The notes under the pieces are model-generated. The model searched no databases and was not told the DNA's origin. It was given only the letters and a program-made list of their open reading frames with translations. A stretch of DNA of 64,000 bases from Flexivirga alba (GTDB lineage: Bacteria > Actinomycetota > Actinomycetes > Actinomycetales > Dermatophilaceae): positions 4,661,930-4,725,929 of the forward strand of contig NZ_JBHSWH010000001.1 of assembly GCF_042661025.1 (NCBI RefSeq), in the 5' to 3' direction. Position 1 is the stretch's first letter. Every line of letters starts with the position of its first letter. Of this stretch, positions 19,647 to 28,585 are shown piece after piece. A program made the position numbers and the translations under genes.

Positions 19647-20447
19647 TTAGTACCAGCCGGTGGCCTGCGAGTGCCCCCAGGCGCCACAGGGCGAACCGTA
19701 GGTCGACTTGATGTAGCCCAGGCCCCAGCGGATCTGCGTGGCGGGGTTGGTGCGCCAGTCGGCACCGGCGCTGGCCATCTTGGAACCGGGCAGCGACTGC
19801 GGGATCCCGTAGGCGCCGGAGGACGCGTTCATGGCGCTGGCGTTCCAGCCGGACTCGCGGTTCCAGAGGCTGACCAGGCAGCCCATTTGACCCTGGTCCC
19901 AGCCGTATGACGCGAGCATCGAGGATGCGTAGGCCTGCGGGCTGCCGCTGAAGGACGCGGCCGGTGGCCGGGTGCTGTCGCGGGAGGTGCCCGCGGCTGC
20001 CGCCCGCTTGGCCTCGGCGGCCTTCTTCGCCGCAGCAGCCTTCGCGGCGGCCTTCTCGTCGGCTGCCTTCCGCGCGGCCGCAACGCTCGACTTCGCCACG
20101 CTCTGCAGCTTGGCCGCGGCGGCGGTGCGCGCCGCTGCCGCCGAGCGCGACTTGGCGTCGGCCGACTTGCGGGCGCTCACTGCTTGCTGCGCCGCGACGA
20201 GCTGAGCCTGTCCGTCGGCGGCCACGCCGGAGTTGGCGGCGCGCAGGGCGGTCGAGGTCGAGGCCGTGAGCAGCAGTTTGGCCTGGGCAGTGCCGACGAC
20301 GGCTGCGTTGGCACTCGCAGCGGTGGAGTATGCGGCGGCAGCAACCGAAACGGTCGAGATCGCTGCGGTTGCGGCAACGGCTGGCCGGCGGAGTGCGCCG
20401 ATCCCAGTGTCGCGACGGGCGCGGTGACGTCCCACGGGACGAGACAT
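19647..20447 (-). CDS. Secreted transglycosylase-like protein
   Basis: A 266-residue exported protein. An N-terminal signal (ALRRPAVAATAAISTVSVAAAAYSTAASA region) is followed by a long Ala/Lys-rich, probably coiled-coil segment (about residues 75-160). The C-terminal 85 residues form a lysozyme-like transglycosylase domain: GCLVSLWNRESGWNASAMN with the catalytic Glu, then SGAYGIPQSLPGSKMA and WGLGYIKSTYG. Such proteins cut peptidoglycan for growth or resuscitation. ATG follows GAAAGG. The 5' leader is highly structured (20484-20580). Confidence 0.85.
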   Translation of the reverse strand: MSRPVGRHRARRDTGIGALRRPAVAATAAISTVSVAAAAYSTAASANAAVVGTAQAKLLLTASTSTALRAANSGVAADGQAQLVAAQQAVSARKSADAKSRSAAAARTAAAAKLQSVAKSSVAAARKAADEKAAAKAAAAKKAAEAKRAAAAGTSRDSTRPPAASFSGSPQAYASSMLASYGWDQGQMGCLVSLWNRESGWNASAMNASSGAYGIPQSLPGSKMASAGADWRTNPATQIRWGLGYIKSTYGSPCGAWGHSQATGWY

Positions 20448-20483
20448 GTAGCAGCAGCCTTTCGGGGGAAGACATGACTGACG

Positions 20484-20580
20484 CGCTCTGCAAGCCCGGC
20501 AGAGCGATGCGACAGAACCCTTGGCTCTGTCGCATCACACTGCCGCACTCGCACGGCCGTGATTCTGAAGGAGAATCACG
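20484..20580 (-). promoter_or_regulatory. Structured leader with three hairpins
   Basis: Between phoH and the transglycosylase three perfect inverted repeats lie in under 100 nt: an 8-bp stem (CGCTCTGC, 20484-20506), an 11-bp stem (GATGCGACAGA, 20506-20536) and a 9-bp stem (CGTGATTCT, 20558-20580). They may include a phoH terminator and a regulatory leader. The conserved blocks of the c-di-AMP (ydaO) riboswitch, often found before such genes, are not recognisable. Confidence 0.5.
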
Positions 20581-20703
20581 CCTCTCGGACCCTTGCGGAT
20601 CACGCATTGTCGAGCGCGTCGCAGGTACGTTATCGCGAAAGTCGACCGCCGCGTTACCGAAACGAGATATTCGGTGTCAGAAAATTTTGCGGCCGCGGGT
20701 CGG

Positions 20704-22047
20704 TCAGGCGTCAGATCCTTCCAGCAGATCGGTCACCAGGGCCGCTATCGGACTGCGTTCACTGCGATGCAGCGTTACGTGGCCGAAGAGCGGATGACCC
20801 TTGAGCTTCTCGATCACCGCGGCCACTCCGTCGTGCCGGCCGACCCGGAGGTTGTCGCGCTGCGCCACGTCGTGGGTGAGCACGATCCGGGAGTTCTGAC
20901 CGATGCGGGACAGCACCGTCAGCAGCACGCCGCGCTCCAGCGACTGCGCTTCGTCGACGATGACGAACGCGTCATGCAGCGAACGACCGCGGATGTGGGT
21001 CAGCGGCAACACCTCGAGCAGCCCGCGGTCCATGACCTCCTCGGTCACCTCGCGTGACACGACCGCACCGAGCGTGTCGAAGACCGCCTGGGCCCACGGA
21101 CCCATCTTTTCGTTCTCGGTGCCCGGCAGGTAACCCAGTTCCTGGCCGCCGACGGCATACAGCGGGCGGAAGACGATGACCTTGCTGTGCTGACGGCGCT
21201 CCATGACCGCCTCGAGTCCTGCGCACAGCGCGAGCGCTGACTTCCCGGTGCCCGCCCGGCCGCCGAGGCTGACGATGCCGACGTCCGGATCGAGCAGCAG
21301 GTCCAGTGCGATGCGCTGCTCGGCAGACCGACCGTGCAGGCCGAAGGCGTCGCGGTCGCCGCGGACCAGCCGGACCGACTTGTCAGCCATCACCCGCCCG
21401 AGGGCGCTGCTGCCGCTGCCGGCCCCGAGCATCACCACTCCCGTGTTGGTCGGCAGATCGGCCGCTTCCGGGATCTCGGCTCGCCCCTCGTCATACAGCG
21501 TGTCGAGCAGGTCGGGCGGGACATCGAGCTCGGTGGTCCCGGTCCAGCCGGAGTCCACAGCGAGTTCGGCGCGGTACTCATCCGCATTGAGGCCGACGGC
21601 GGACGCCTTGACCCGCATCGGCATGTCCTTGCTGACGACCGTGACGTCCCGGCCCTCGTTCGCCAAGTTCCGAGCCACTGCCAGGATGCGAGTGTCGTTG
21701 TCTCCCAAGCGAAATCCGCTCGGGAGGGCTTGTGGGTCGGTGTGGTTCAGCTCCACCCGCAACGTGCCGCCGTCCCCGATCGGGACGGGCGCATCAAGGC
21801 GGCCATGAGTCGCTCTCAGATCATCGAGCGCACGCAACGCGGACCGGGCGAAGTAGCCCAGCTCTGGATGGTGACGCTTGGCCTCCAACTCGGTCACGAC
21901 CACTACCGGCAGCACGACCTCGTGCTCGGCGAAACGGGTCATGGCTCGTGGATCGGACAACAGGACGGAGGTGTCGAGCACGTAGGTGCGGACAGCACGC
22001 GGGCTTGCGGTGGACGTCGAAGCGGAGGGCTGGGAGCTGGTTGCCAT
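20704..22047 (-). CDS. PhoH2-type PIN domain-ATPase fusion
   Basis: A 447-residue fusion of an N-terminal PIN RNase domain (YVLDTSVLLSDP, then acidic LEAKRHH and DNDTRILAVA) and a C-terminal PhoH ATPase (Walker A GRAGTGKSALALCAG, Walker B AFVIVDEAQ). PhoH2 proteins of mycobacteria unwind and cleave RNA. The true start is ATG 22047 (MATSSQPS) behind AGGAGA; the longer frame upstream is not needed. It faces the S66 peptidase gene, transcribed oppositely. Confidence 0.92.
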   Translation of the reverse strand: MATSSQPSASTSTASPRAVRTYVLDTSVLLSDPRAMTRFAEHEVVLPVVVVTELEAKRHHPELGYFARSALRALDDLRATHGRLDAPVPIGDGGTLRVELNHTDPQALPSGFRLGDNDTRILAVARNLANEGRDVTVVSKDMPMRVKASAVGLNADEYRAELAVDSGWTGTTELDVPPDLLDTLYDEGRAEIPEAADLPTNTGVVMLGAGSGSSALGRVMADKSVRLVRGDRDAFGLHGRSAEQRIALDLLLDPDVGIVSLGGRAGTGKSALALCAGLEAVMERRQHSKVIVFRPLYAVGGQELGYLPGTENEKMGPWAQAVFDTLGAVVSREVTEEVMDRGLLEVLPLTHIRGRSLHDAFVIVDEAQSLERGVLLTVLSRIGQNSRIVLTHDVAQRDNLRVGRHDGVAAVIEKLKGHPLFGHVTLHRSERSPIAALVTDLLEGSDA

Positions 22048-22412
22048 AACGATCTCCTGCGTCACACGGCATGTCGCGCCGCGTGACTTACTCTCGGACC
22101 AGGTGCCGGGACCGGGCCCGTAAGGACCGGTGCCGGCCCTCCGTCCGGAGCAACGATCGCTCCATCTCGGGCCTCCCGAACGCCCCACGGGGATCGCGGT
22201 GCGTCGAGATCGACACTACGACTGGTTCCCTCGATCACCAGCCGACACACCGCACGACACGCGACCTGCGCACCGAGTGTTCACCGGCAGGTCGGCTGCC
22301 CGTCGAACGGTTGGTCACGTTGACCCCACCAGCACCAGACGTCACATCGCGGCGTCTTCCGCGGCGCTTCGAAAGCGCACGAATCCATTTGCCGCTGCCG
22401 GCTCGCGACCGA

Positions 22413-23459
22413 TTGGATGGCGCGCATGACCTCGCCCGTGCTGCCCCTCCCCTGCAACCCGGCGATCGGGTCGCGATCCTCTCGCCGAGCTGGGCGGCGC
22501 CGGCACACTTCCCCGCCATACACGAGCAGGCGTTGCGGCGGTTGCGCGATGAGATCGGAGTGGAGCCGGTCGAGTTGCCGACGACCCGGCGCGACAGCTC
22601 CGCGGCCGAACGGGCTGCGGATGTGAACGCCGCGTTCGCCGACCCCAGCATTCGCGCGATCATGTCGACCATCGGCGGCGACGACCAGATCACCGTACTG
22701 AAGCACCTGGATGCGGACGTCATACGGGCGAACCCGAAGCGTTTCCTCGGCTACAGCGACAACACCAACCTGCTGAATTACCTTTGGTACCACGGCATTG
22801 CTGGCGTGTATGGCGGATCGACCCAGGTGCATCTCGGGCCGGTTCCGGACGAGGAGCACCTGGCTTCGCTACGTGCTGCGCTCTTCGGCGGCGACTTCCG
22901 ATTGGTGGCACCGGCCCGAACCCGGGACGTCGGCATCCGCTGGGACGACCCGCGCGCCCTGACCGATCGCGCACCCAACCTCCCGGCCGAACCCTGGACC
23001 TGGAGCGGTCCGCGCCGCACGGTGACCGGGCCCACTTGGGGCGGCTGCCTGGAGATCGTGGAGTGGACGCTCGCGGCGAACCGCTGGATGCGTCCTGTCG
23101 ATGATTACAGGGGTGCCGTCCTGCTGCTCGAGCCGCACGAGGAGATGCCCACGCCGGACCAGAACCACCGCCTACTGCGCAACCTCGGCGAGCGCGGCAT
23201 TCTCGGGTCGGCCTCCGCATTCTTGTGGGGGAGACCGCCGGTCAGCGATCACGAGCACCCGACCACGGAGTCCGCTGCCTCGAAGCAGCGCGCCGAGCAT
23301 CGTGAAGTGGTGTTGCGCGCGGTCGCTGAATACAACCCCGACCTCGTCGTCGCAATGGACGTGGACTTCGGGCACACCAGCCCACAGCTGCTCCTGCCGT
23401 ATGGCGGCAGCATCACCGTCGACGGCGAATCACAAACGATCACAGCCCATTTCGGATGA
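22413..23459 (+). CDS. S66 family peptidase (LD-carboxypeptidase/MccF-like)
   Basis: A serine peptidase of family S66. GDRVAILSPSWAAP, IMSTIGGDDQITVL, NPKRFLGYSDNTNLL and the TWGGCLEIVEW block resemble MccF-like members. MccF cleaves processed microcin C; LdcA trims peptidoglycan tetrapeptides. The N-terminus is uncertain. In frame, TTG 22413 can start the protein. A better start, ATG 22426 (MTSPVLPLP), lies in another frame and would join if one C were missing from the C runs at about 22441-22453. Confidence 0.82.
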   Translation: MDGAHDLARAAPPLQPGDRVAILSPSWAAPAHFPAIHEQALRRLRDEIGVEPVELPTTRRDSSAAERAADVNAAFADPSIRAIMSTIGGDDQITVLKHLDADVIRANPKRFLGYSDNTNLLNYLWYHGIAGVYGGSTQVHLGPVPDEEHLASLRAALFGGDFRLVAPARTRDVGIRWDDPRALTDRAPNLPAEPWTWSGPRRTVTGPTWGGCLEIVEWTLAANRWMRPVDDYRGAVLLLEPHEEMPTPDQNHRLLRNLGERGILGSASAFLWGRPPVSDHEHPTTESAASKQRAEHREVVLRAVAEYNPDLVVAMDVDFGHTSPQLLLPYGGSITVDGESQTITAHFG

Positions 23460-23462
23460 CGA

Positions 23463-23503
23463 GGTCTCGATACGGACTCGCCTAGCGGCTCGCCCTACTC
23501 GAC
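23463..23503. repeat. REP-like element GGTCTCGATACG...CTACTCGAC
   Basis: An imperfect palindrome beginning GGTCTCGATACGGACTCGC and ending CTACTCGAC, lying between convergent genes (S66 peptidase and uppS). The same ends are found at 48857-48902 and 50507-50552. It probably also serves as a terminator. Confidence 0.7.
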
Positions 23504-23515
23504 AAGCATAAGCGG

Positions 23516-24277
23516 CTATTTGCCGAGCCGGCGGTCGCGCACGGCATACGCGCGCAGTGCACGCAGGAAGTCGACGCGCCGGAAGTCCGGCCAGTAGGCC
23601 TCGCAGAAGTAGAACTCGGAGTTCGCGCTCTGCCAGAGCAGGAACCCGCCGAGTCGCTGCTCGCCTGACGTGCGAATCACCAGGTCGGGGTCGGGCTGGC
23701 CTTTGGTGTAGAGATGCTGCGCGATGTGCTCGACGTCCAGAGTCTCGGCCAACTCCTCGATGGACGTGCCGCGAGCAGCGTGCTCCTGGAGCATCGCCCG
23801 GACCGCGTCGGCGATCTCCCGCCGTCCGCCATACCCGACGGCGATGTTGACGATCATCCCGTCGACGCCGGCCGTGGACTCGGCGGCTTCCTTGAGCACG
23901 TGAGCAGTGGAATCCGGCAGCAGGTCGAGCGCGCCGACGGGGTGCAACCGCCAGCGTTGCTCGGCCGCCAGGCCTTCGACCGCACCCTCGATGATGCCGA
24001 GCAACGGCTTCAACTCCACGGGTGAACGGTTCAGATTGTCGGTGGACAGCAGCCACAGGGTGACGACCTCGACGCCGGCTTCCTCGCACCAGCCGAGCAA
24101 CGGCTTGATGTTGTCGGCACCCGCCTGATGACCGTCAGCGGTCTGTGCCCCGCGCGCCTTGGCCCAGCGGCGGTTGCCGTCGAGCATGACGCCGACGTGC
24201 CGAGGAAGGTTCTGCTCCGGCAGAGACCTGCGCACGTGCCGCTCATATGCGGCATAGAGCAGATCACTGACGCGCAT
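23516..24277 (-). CDS. uppS: Z-isoprenyl diphosphate synthase (UppS family)
   Basis: A 253-residue cis-prenyltransferase. The pyrophosphate-binding motif is VGVMLDGNRRWAKARG, and the C-terminal substrate motif is DLVIRTSGEQRLGGFLLWQS followed by EFYFCEAYWPDF. Actinobacteria have two such enzymes, one short-chain (Z-farnesyl) and one decaprenyl. Which one this is cannot be decided by eye; it resembles the Rv1086 class in length. Start ATG 24277 (MRVSDLLYAAYERHVRR). Confidence 0.9.
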   Translation of the reverse strand: MRVSDLLYAAYERHVRRSLPEQNLPRHVGVMLDGNRRWAKARGAQTADGHQAGADNIKPLLGWCEEAGVEVVTLWLLSTDNLNRSPVELKPLLGIIEGAVEGLAAEQRWRLHPVGALDLLPDSTAHVLKEAAESTAGVDGMIVNIAVGYGGRREIADAVRAMLQEHAARGTSIEELAETLDVEHIAQHLYTKGQPDPDLVIRTSGEQRLGGFLLWQSANSEFYFCEAYWPDFRRVDFLRALRAYAVRDRRLGK

Positions 24278-24395
24278 CGGTCGTCCCCCACTTCCTGTTG
24301 TCGAGCCTGCGGACTTCCAGAGTATGCCGAGGCGCACCGCTCATCGACCAGTCAGCGTGGAATTCGGCCCGATCGAAGTCACTTACTCTTGACTC

Positions 24396-25097
24396 ATGAT
24401 CGAGTCGCGCCCTTCGGCCGCACGCACGCTGCAGCAGGATGCAGCCGAGTTGGTGCGCTCGGTCAAACCGAAGCTTCGCGGCTGGCTGCACGCGGGTATG
24501 ACGCCACTCGCCGCTGCCGCCGGCATCGTGCTGGTGTGTCTGGCACCCACCACCCGCGAACGTCTCGGTGCTGCTGCCTTCGCCATCACGGCCGTGCTGC
24601 TCTTCGCGACGTCAGCGGCATACCACCGCGGCACCTGGTCCACGAAGGTCGAGCGGACGCTCAAGCGGATGGACCACTCCAACATCTTCCTGATCATCGC
24701 CGGCACCTACACGCCGTTCGCCGTGACGTTGTTGCGTGGCTCCCAGGAACTCAGCCTGCTACTGCTGGTGTGGGGCGGGGCAATCCTCGGAGTGCTCTTC
24801 CGGGTCTTCTGGGTCGGCGCGCCGCGCTGGCTCTACACGCCGATCTATGTGGCACTCGGCTGGGTGGCGATCTTCTACTTCGGTCCGCTACTGGACGCCG
24901 GCGGCGCCGCGGTGATGACGCTCATCGCTGTCGGCGGTGGCCTCTACACCCTCGGCGCCATCGTCTACGGCATCAAGAAGCCGAACCCGTCACCGCAGTG
25001 GTTCGGCTTCCACGAGGTCTTCCATTCGTTGACGATCCTTGCGTTCGTCTCGCATTACATCGCGGCGTCACTCGCGATCTACAGTCACCACCGCTGA
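24396..25097 (+). CDS. Hemolysin III/PAQR family membrane protein
   Basis: A 233-residue protein with seven hydrophobic segments. The PAQR metal-site residues are present: SAAYHRG with MDHSNIF, and near the end FHEVFHSLTI. Bacterial members are called hemolysin III; some are hydrolases acting in membrane lipid homeostasis. Function in this organism is unknown. It is divergent from uppS. Confidence 0.88.
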   Translation: MIESRPSAARTLQQDAAELVRSVKPKLRGWLHAGMTPLAAAAGIVLVCLAPTTRERLGAAAFAITAVLLFATSAAYHRGTWSTKVERTLKRMDHSNIFLIIAGTYTPFAVTLLRGSQELSLLLLVWGGAILGVLFRVFWVGAPRWLYTPIYVALGWVAIFYFGPLLDAGGAAVMTLIAVGGGLYTLGAIVYGIKKPNPSPQWFGFHEVFHSLTILAFVSHYIAASLAIYSHHR

Positions 25098-25123
25098 ATC
25101 TGTCGGCCGGAAACGCAGCGGGC

Positions 25124-25405
25124 TCAGGTCTTTTCGGCTTGCCCGTCCGGCGCCTTCGTCGGCGCGTCCAGCTGCGTCTCCGTCGGTGGGTCTGAGGGCG
25201 TCTCCGTCGGTGCCGCGGTCTTCGGTTGCGCAGCGGGGATCCGTTGACGAACCGGGTGGTCGTGCTCCTCCTGCCACTGCGCCTTCCGGAGGTGGTTGTT
25301 CATGCTCCGAAAGAGCAGCCAGCACGCGATCGCCAGACCGAACAGCACGAGGAAACCCCAGATGCCGGCAGTGATCGTCACACTCTCGTTGCCACCGTCA
25401 CCCAT
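25124..25405 (-). CDS. Small single-helix membrane protein downstream of mca
   Basis: A 93-residue protein with one membrane helix (about residues 11-31, ITAGIWGFLVLFGLAIACWLL) and a hydrophilic, Pro/Thr-rich C-terminus. The start overlaps the mca stop by 8 bp, so it is made together with Mca. Small proteins in this position are common in actinobacteria. No function is known. Confidence 0.7.
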   Translation of the reverse strand: MGDGGNESVTITAGIWGFLVLFGLAIACWLLFRSMNNHLRKAQWQEEHDHPVRQRIPAAQPKTAAPTETPSDPPTETQLDAPTKAPDGQAEKT

Positions 25406-26357
25406 GGGTCGCCTCCTGCGCCACTCGCTGCTTCACATCGTCCACGATCGGCTCGCCGACTCCGCCGGTCGCCATCGCATCGGCAGCCCCCACGTCGGCC
25501 GGCAGCCCGGCGAACAGGTCGTCCTCATCCTCGGTGAGCGGCACGTAGGACCGCACCAGGTCGAATTCCTCGGTCGGCCAGATCCTTCCCTGATCGGCTG
25601 GTGAGAGAGCGAAGAAGGTGCCGTCCGGGTCGATCTGGGTCGCGTGCGCCAGCAGTGCCTGCTCGCGCACCGGGAAGTACTTCGAGCACTCGACGCGGGT
25701 GCTCACGCGGCCTTCCGGACGGTCCTGGCGGTGCGCCAGCCACTCCGCGTATGGCGACTCGCGCCCCTCCTCCAACAGCGCCTCGTGGAAGGCGACCATT
25801 TTCGCTTTGGAGAAGCCTCGGTCGTAGTAGAGCTTCAACGGCTGCCACGGGGCTCCGGCGTGCGGGAACGCCTCCGGGTCGGCGGCCGCTTCGAACGCCG
25901 CGACGGTCACGTCGTGGGTCATGATGTGGTCCGGGTGGGGATAGCCGCCGTTCTCGTCATACGTCGTGACGACGTGCGGACGGAACTCGCGGATCACTCG
26001 CACGAGCGCCTCCGTGGTGATCTCGGGCGGCTCCAGCGCAAAGCAACCCTCGGGCAGCGGCGGCAGCGGATCGCCTTCTGGCAGACCGGAATCCACGAAA
26101 CCCAGCCAGGTCTGTTCGACGCCGAGGATCTCGCGTGCCTTCGCCATCTCGGCGCGCCGCACCTCGGGCAGGTCCCGCGCGATGTCCGCGTTGCCCTTCA
26201 GTCTTGGATTGAGGATGTCACCGCGTTCGCCGCCGGTGCAGGTGACGACCATGACGGGGTGACCTTCATCGACGTAGCGGGCCATCGTGGCCGACCCCTT
26301 GCTCGATTCGTCGTCGGGGTGGGCGTGCACTGCCATCAGGCGCAGGGCCTCAGTCAC
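25398..26357 (-). CDS. mca: Mycothiol S-conjugate amidase Mca
   Basis: A 319-residue zinc amidase that splits mycothiol-toxin conjugates so the mercapturic acid can be exported. The zinc site is AVHAHPDDE with HPDH further on (YPHPDHIMTH); TCTGGERGDILNP is also typical. GTG 26357 lies 8 nt behind AAGGAG and is preferred to GTG 26366, which overlaps that site. Divergent from the DUF4307 gene, as in many mycothiol producers. Confidence 0.95.
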   Translation of the reverse strand: MTEALRLMAVHAHPDDESSKGSATMARYVDEGHPVMVVTCTGGERGDILNPRLKGNADIARDLPEVRRAEMAKAREILGVEQTWLGFVDSGLPEGDPLPPLPEGCFALEPPEITTEALVRVIREFRPHVVTTYDENGGYPHPDHIMTHDVTVAAFEAAADPEAFPHAGAPWQPLKLYYDRGFSKAKMVAFHEALLEEGRESPYAEWLAHRQDRPEGRVSTRVECSKYFPVREQALLAHATQIDPDGTFFALSPADQGRIWPTEEFDLVRSYVPLTEDEDDLFAGLPADVGAADAMATGGVGEPIVDDVKQRVAQEATHG

Positions 26358-26457
26358 GTGCTGCACTCCTTGAAGTTGTGCTCAGGGGGCGATCCGCTCA
26401 AGCCGCCGGAGGGGGCGACCGGGGATCGTCCGAGTTCGCAACCTATTGTCTCACCTC

Positions 26458-26820
26458 ATGAAGATCCCCCGACCCGCACCCGAGGAACGCAAGTGGTGGG
26501 TCATCGGCATCATCGGTGTGCTGATCATGACGGCGGGCGCGGTGTGGTGGGGCATCTCCGCGACTCGCGGAGTCAGCTGGGAGAACGGCCCGTTCGACGT
26601 CAAGAACGACCGCAGTGTGCAGGTCACGTTCTACGTCACGAACCAGGACGGCAAACCGGTCACGTGTGTGCTGGAGGCACAGGACATCAGCCACGGCCGG
26701 GTCGGCGTGCTCACGGTGAAATTGCCCCCCAGCAATTTCCGCACCACGGAGTACACGCGCACCATCCCCACGGTTGCGAAGGCCGTGACCGGCATCGTCG
26801 ACCAATGCGAGTACCGCTGA
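26458..26820 (+). CDS. DUF4307 membrane-anchored protein
   Basis: A 120-residue protein with one N-terminal helix (WWVIGIIGVLIMTAGAVWWG) and an extracytoplasmic domain with two cysteines (PVTCVLEAQD and VDQCEYR). This is the DUF4307 family, conserved between mca and greA. Function is unknown. ATG 26458 is preferred to GTG 26446. Confidence 0.85.
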   Translation: MKIPRPAPEERKWWVIGIIGVLIMTAGAVWWGISATRGVSWENGPFDVKNDRSVQVTFYVTNQDGKPVTCVLEAQDISHGRVGVLTVKLPPSNFRTTEYTRTIPTVAKAVTGIVDQCEYR

Positions 26821-26970
26821 ACAATTCGGGTCGCGGCACCGGCGGTGCTATGGTTGACAGCTATACCCAAGGTCTGGGACCAGCCTCCGAGCCACATGCC
26901 GGAGCGGCCCCGGACCTCATTGTTTGACCAACGGTTTGACAGGTCCATCGACCTAAGGAGAGATGTCGTT

Positions 26971-27462
26971 ATGAGCACTGCTGAGACTTCAGCCAGCTTC
27001 CTGACCCAGGAAGCCTACGACCGCCTCAAGGCCGAACTCGACCATCTGTCCGGCGAAGGACGCACCGACATCGCCGACAAGATCGAAGAGGCTCGCCAGG
27101 AAGGTGACCTGAAGGAGAATGGCGGCTACCACGCCGCCAAGGAGGAGCAGGGCAAGATGGAGGCCCGCATCCGCCAGCTCGAGGAGTTGCTGCGCAATGC
27201 GGTCGTCGGCCACTCCAGCGCGACCGAGGGCACTGTGAGCCCTGGCATGGTCGTCACCGTCGAGATGTTCGGCGACAAGGAGAAGTTCCTCCTCGGCAGC
27301 CGGGAGATCGCCGGCGACTCCGCCCTGGACGTCTACAGCGAGAAGTCCCCGCTCGGCGCCGCGATCAACGGCGCCAAGGTCGGCGACAGCGTTTCCTACG
27401 ATGCGCCCAACGGCAAGACGATCGGTGTCAAGGTGCTCGAGGCAACGCCCTACAGCAGCTGA
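26971..27462 (+). CDS. greA: Transcription elongation factor GreA
   Basis: A 163-residue factor that rescues backtracked RNA polymerase by stimulating transcript cleavage. The coiled-coil tip has acidic residues in GRTDIADKIEEARQEGDLKEN (about 30-50), and GYHAAKEEQGKMEARI follows. The C-terminal domain ends SYDAPNGKTIGVKVLEA. ATG 26971 lies behind AAGGAG. It is followed by a strong terminator. Confidence 0.97.
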   Translation: MSTAETSASFLTQEAYDRLKAELDHLSGEGRTDIADKIEEARQEGDLKENGGYHAAKEEQGKMEARIRQLEELLRNAVVGHSSATEGTVSPGMVVTVEMFGDKEKFLLGSREIAGDSALDVYSEKSPLGAAINGAKVGDSVSYDAPNGKTIGVKVLEATPYSS

Positions 27463-27489
27463 GCTGTTTGGCTCTACTCCTCGCACGAT

Positions 27490-27535
27490 GAGAGGGGCCG
27501 CCCGCGAAACAATTTCGCGGGCAGCCCCTCTTTTC
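27490..27535. terminator. Strong terminator between greA and ABC permease
   Basis: AGAGGGGC and GCCCGCGAAA pair with TTTCGCGGGC and GCCCCTCT around a short loop, with one unpaired base per arm. TTTT follows on the greA side. It lies between convergent genes and can end both transcripts. Confidence 0.92.
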
Positions 27536-27543
27536 TCCCCGAG

Positions 27544-28446
27544 CTACTTGGCGACAGCCTTCTTGTATGCCGCCGTCGCGAACGGCAGGAAGATCGCCAG
27601 CAGCACGACAGACCAGATCAGCGTGTAGAGGTCAGGGTGCTGCAGCGCCCAGGTGTATGCCGTCTGCTTGTCGATGTCTGCGTGGGTCTGTCCCGGCGCC
27701 TGCATCGAGTAGAGGTTGCCGAAATTCTGGCGGGCGGACTGGGTGATCGTCGAAACGGGATTCCAGCCGGCGATGGCCTTCAGAATCGAGGGCATGTTCT
27801 GCGAAGGAACGAAGGTGTTGGCGATGAACGTGACCGGGAAGATGACCATGAACGACGCGTTGTTGACGACCTCCGGCGAGCGCACCCGCATGCCGATGTA
27901 AGCGAACACCCACGACAGGGCGTAGGCGAAGAACAGCATCAGCGCATAGGCCCACAAGGCATGCAGCGGTCCGTTGTGCAGCCGCCAGCCGATCAGCAGC
28001 CCGGTCAGCGACATGACGACGAGCACGACGATGTTGTTGACCACGTCGGTCAGCGTCCGGCCGAAAAGGACCGCGCTGGGGTGCATCGGCAGCGTCCGGA
28101 AGCGATCGATCACGCCCTTCTGCATGTCCTCGGCCATCATGTAGCCGGTGATGGTCGCGCCAAAAATTATGGTCTGGGTGAAAATGCCGGCCATCATGAA
28201 CTCGCGATAGCCGGACTGCACCGAAGCACCCGATCCGGCCAGCGAACCGAACACGTAACCGAAGAGCAGCACGAACATGATCGGCTGCAAGGTGGTGAAG
28301 ATCAGCAGGTCCGGCACCCGTCGGATCTTGATCAAGTTTCGCTTGGCGACGGTCAGTCCATCACCGATCAGGGTGCCAGTGCGCGGCTCCTCTCGCGTGG
28401 CGGGCGATGCCGACACCGCGGTCTTCGCTTCCAGCGGCGGGTTCAT
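27544..28446 (-). CDS. ABC-2 type exporter permease (DrrB-like)
   Basis: A 300-residue membrane protein with six hydrophobic segments, including IFTTLQPIMFVLLFGYVFGSL and the ABC-2 block FMMAGIFTQTIIFGATITGYMMAEDMQ. It forms the channel for the ATPase encoded upstream. ATG 28446 (MNPPLEAKT) overlaps the stop of a preceding tiny ORF as ATGA, so its translation is coupled to a tandem of MSERSER micro-ORFs. Confidence 0.92.
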   Translation of the reverse strand: MNPPLEAKTAVSASPATREEPRTGTLIGDGLTVAKRNLIKIRRVPDLLIFTTLQPIMFVLLFGYVFGSLAGSGASVQSGYREFMMAGIFTQTIIFGATITGYMMAEDMQKGVIDRFRTLPMHPSAVLFGRTLTDVVNNIVVLVVMSLTGLLIGWRLHNGPLHALWAYALMLFFAYALSWVFAYIGMRVRSPEVVNNASFMVIFPVTFIANTFVPSQNMPSILKAIAGWNPVSTITQSARQNFGNLYSMQAPGQTHADIDKQTAYTWALQHPDLYTLIWSVVLLAIFLPFATAAYKKAVAK

Positions 28447-28517
28447 GCCGATCCCCTCGTTCCTCGGGTGTCGGCATTCACCTTGAGCCCGTTTGGTCGC
28501 TCGCTGCGCTCGCTCAT
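28443..28517 (-). CDS. Micro-ORF 2 of the MSERSER tandem (ABC operon)
   Basis: A 24-codon reading frame beginning MSERSERPNGLKV. Its ATG (28517) overlaps the stop of micro-ORF 1, and its TGA overlaps the permease ATG. The unit ends with a ribosome-binding-like GAGGGGAT eight bases before the next ATG. Whether the peptide itself matters is unknown; coupling of translation is inferred from the overlaps. Confidence 0.5.
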   Translation of the reverse strand: MSERSERPNGLKVNADTRGTRGSA

Positions 28518-28585
28518 GCCGATCCCCTCGTTCCTCGGGTGTCGGCATTCACCTTGAGCCCGTTTGCTCGCTCGCTGCGCTCGCT
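28444..28585 (-). repeat. Two tandem 71-bp repeats carrying start codon and RBS
   Basis: Units 28444-28514 and 28515-28585 are identical apart from one base seen (codon 8, Pro or Ala). Each begins on the minus strand with ATGAGCGAGCGCAGCGAGCG and ends with GAGGGGATCGGC just before the next ATG. The same layout, with a related first half, recurs upstream of clpP (59862-59997). Confidence 0.9.

Noticed and set aside
20448..20703. c-di-AMP (ydaO) riboswitch before the transglycosylase
   Set aside because: Expected for this gene class, but the conserved GGGGUGAA and GUCAGCUAACC-type blocks could not be found.
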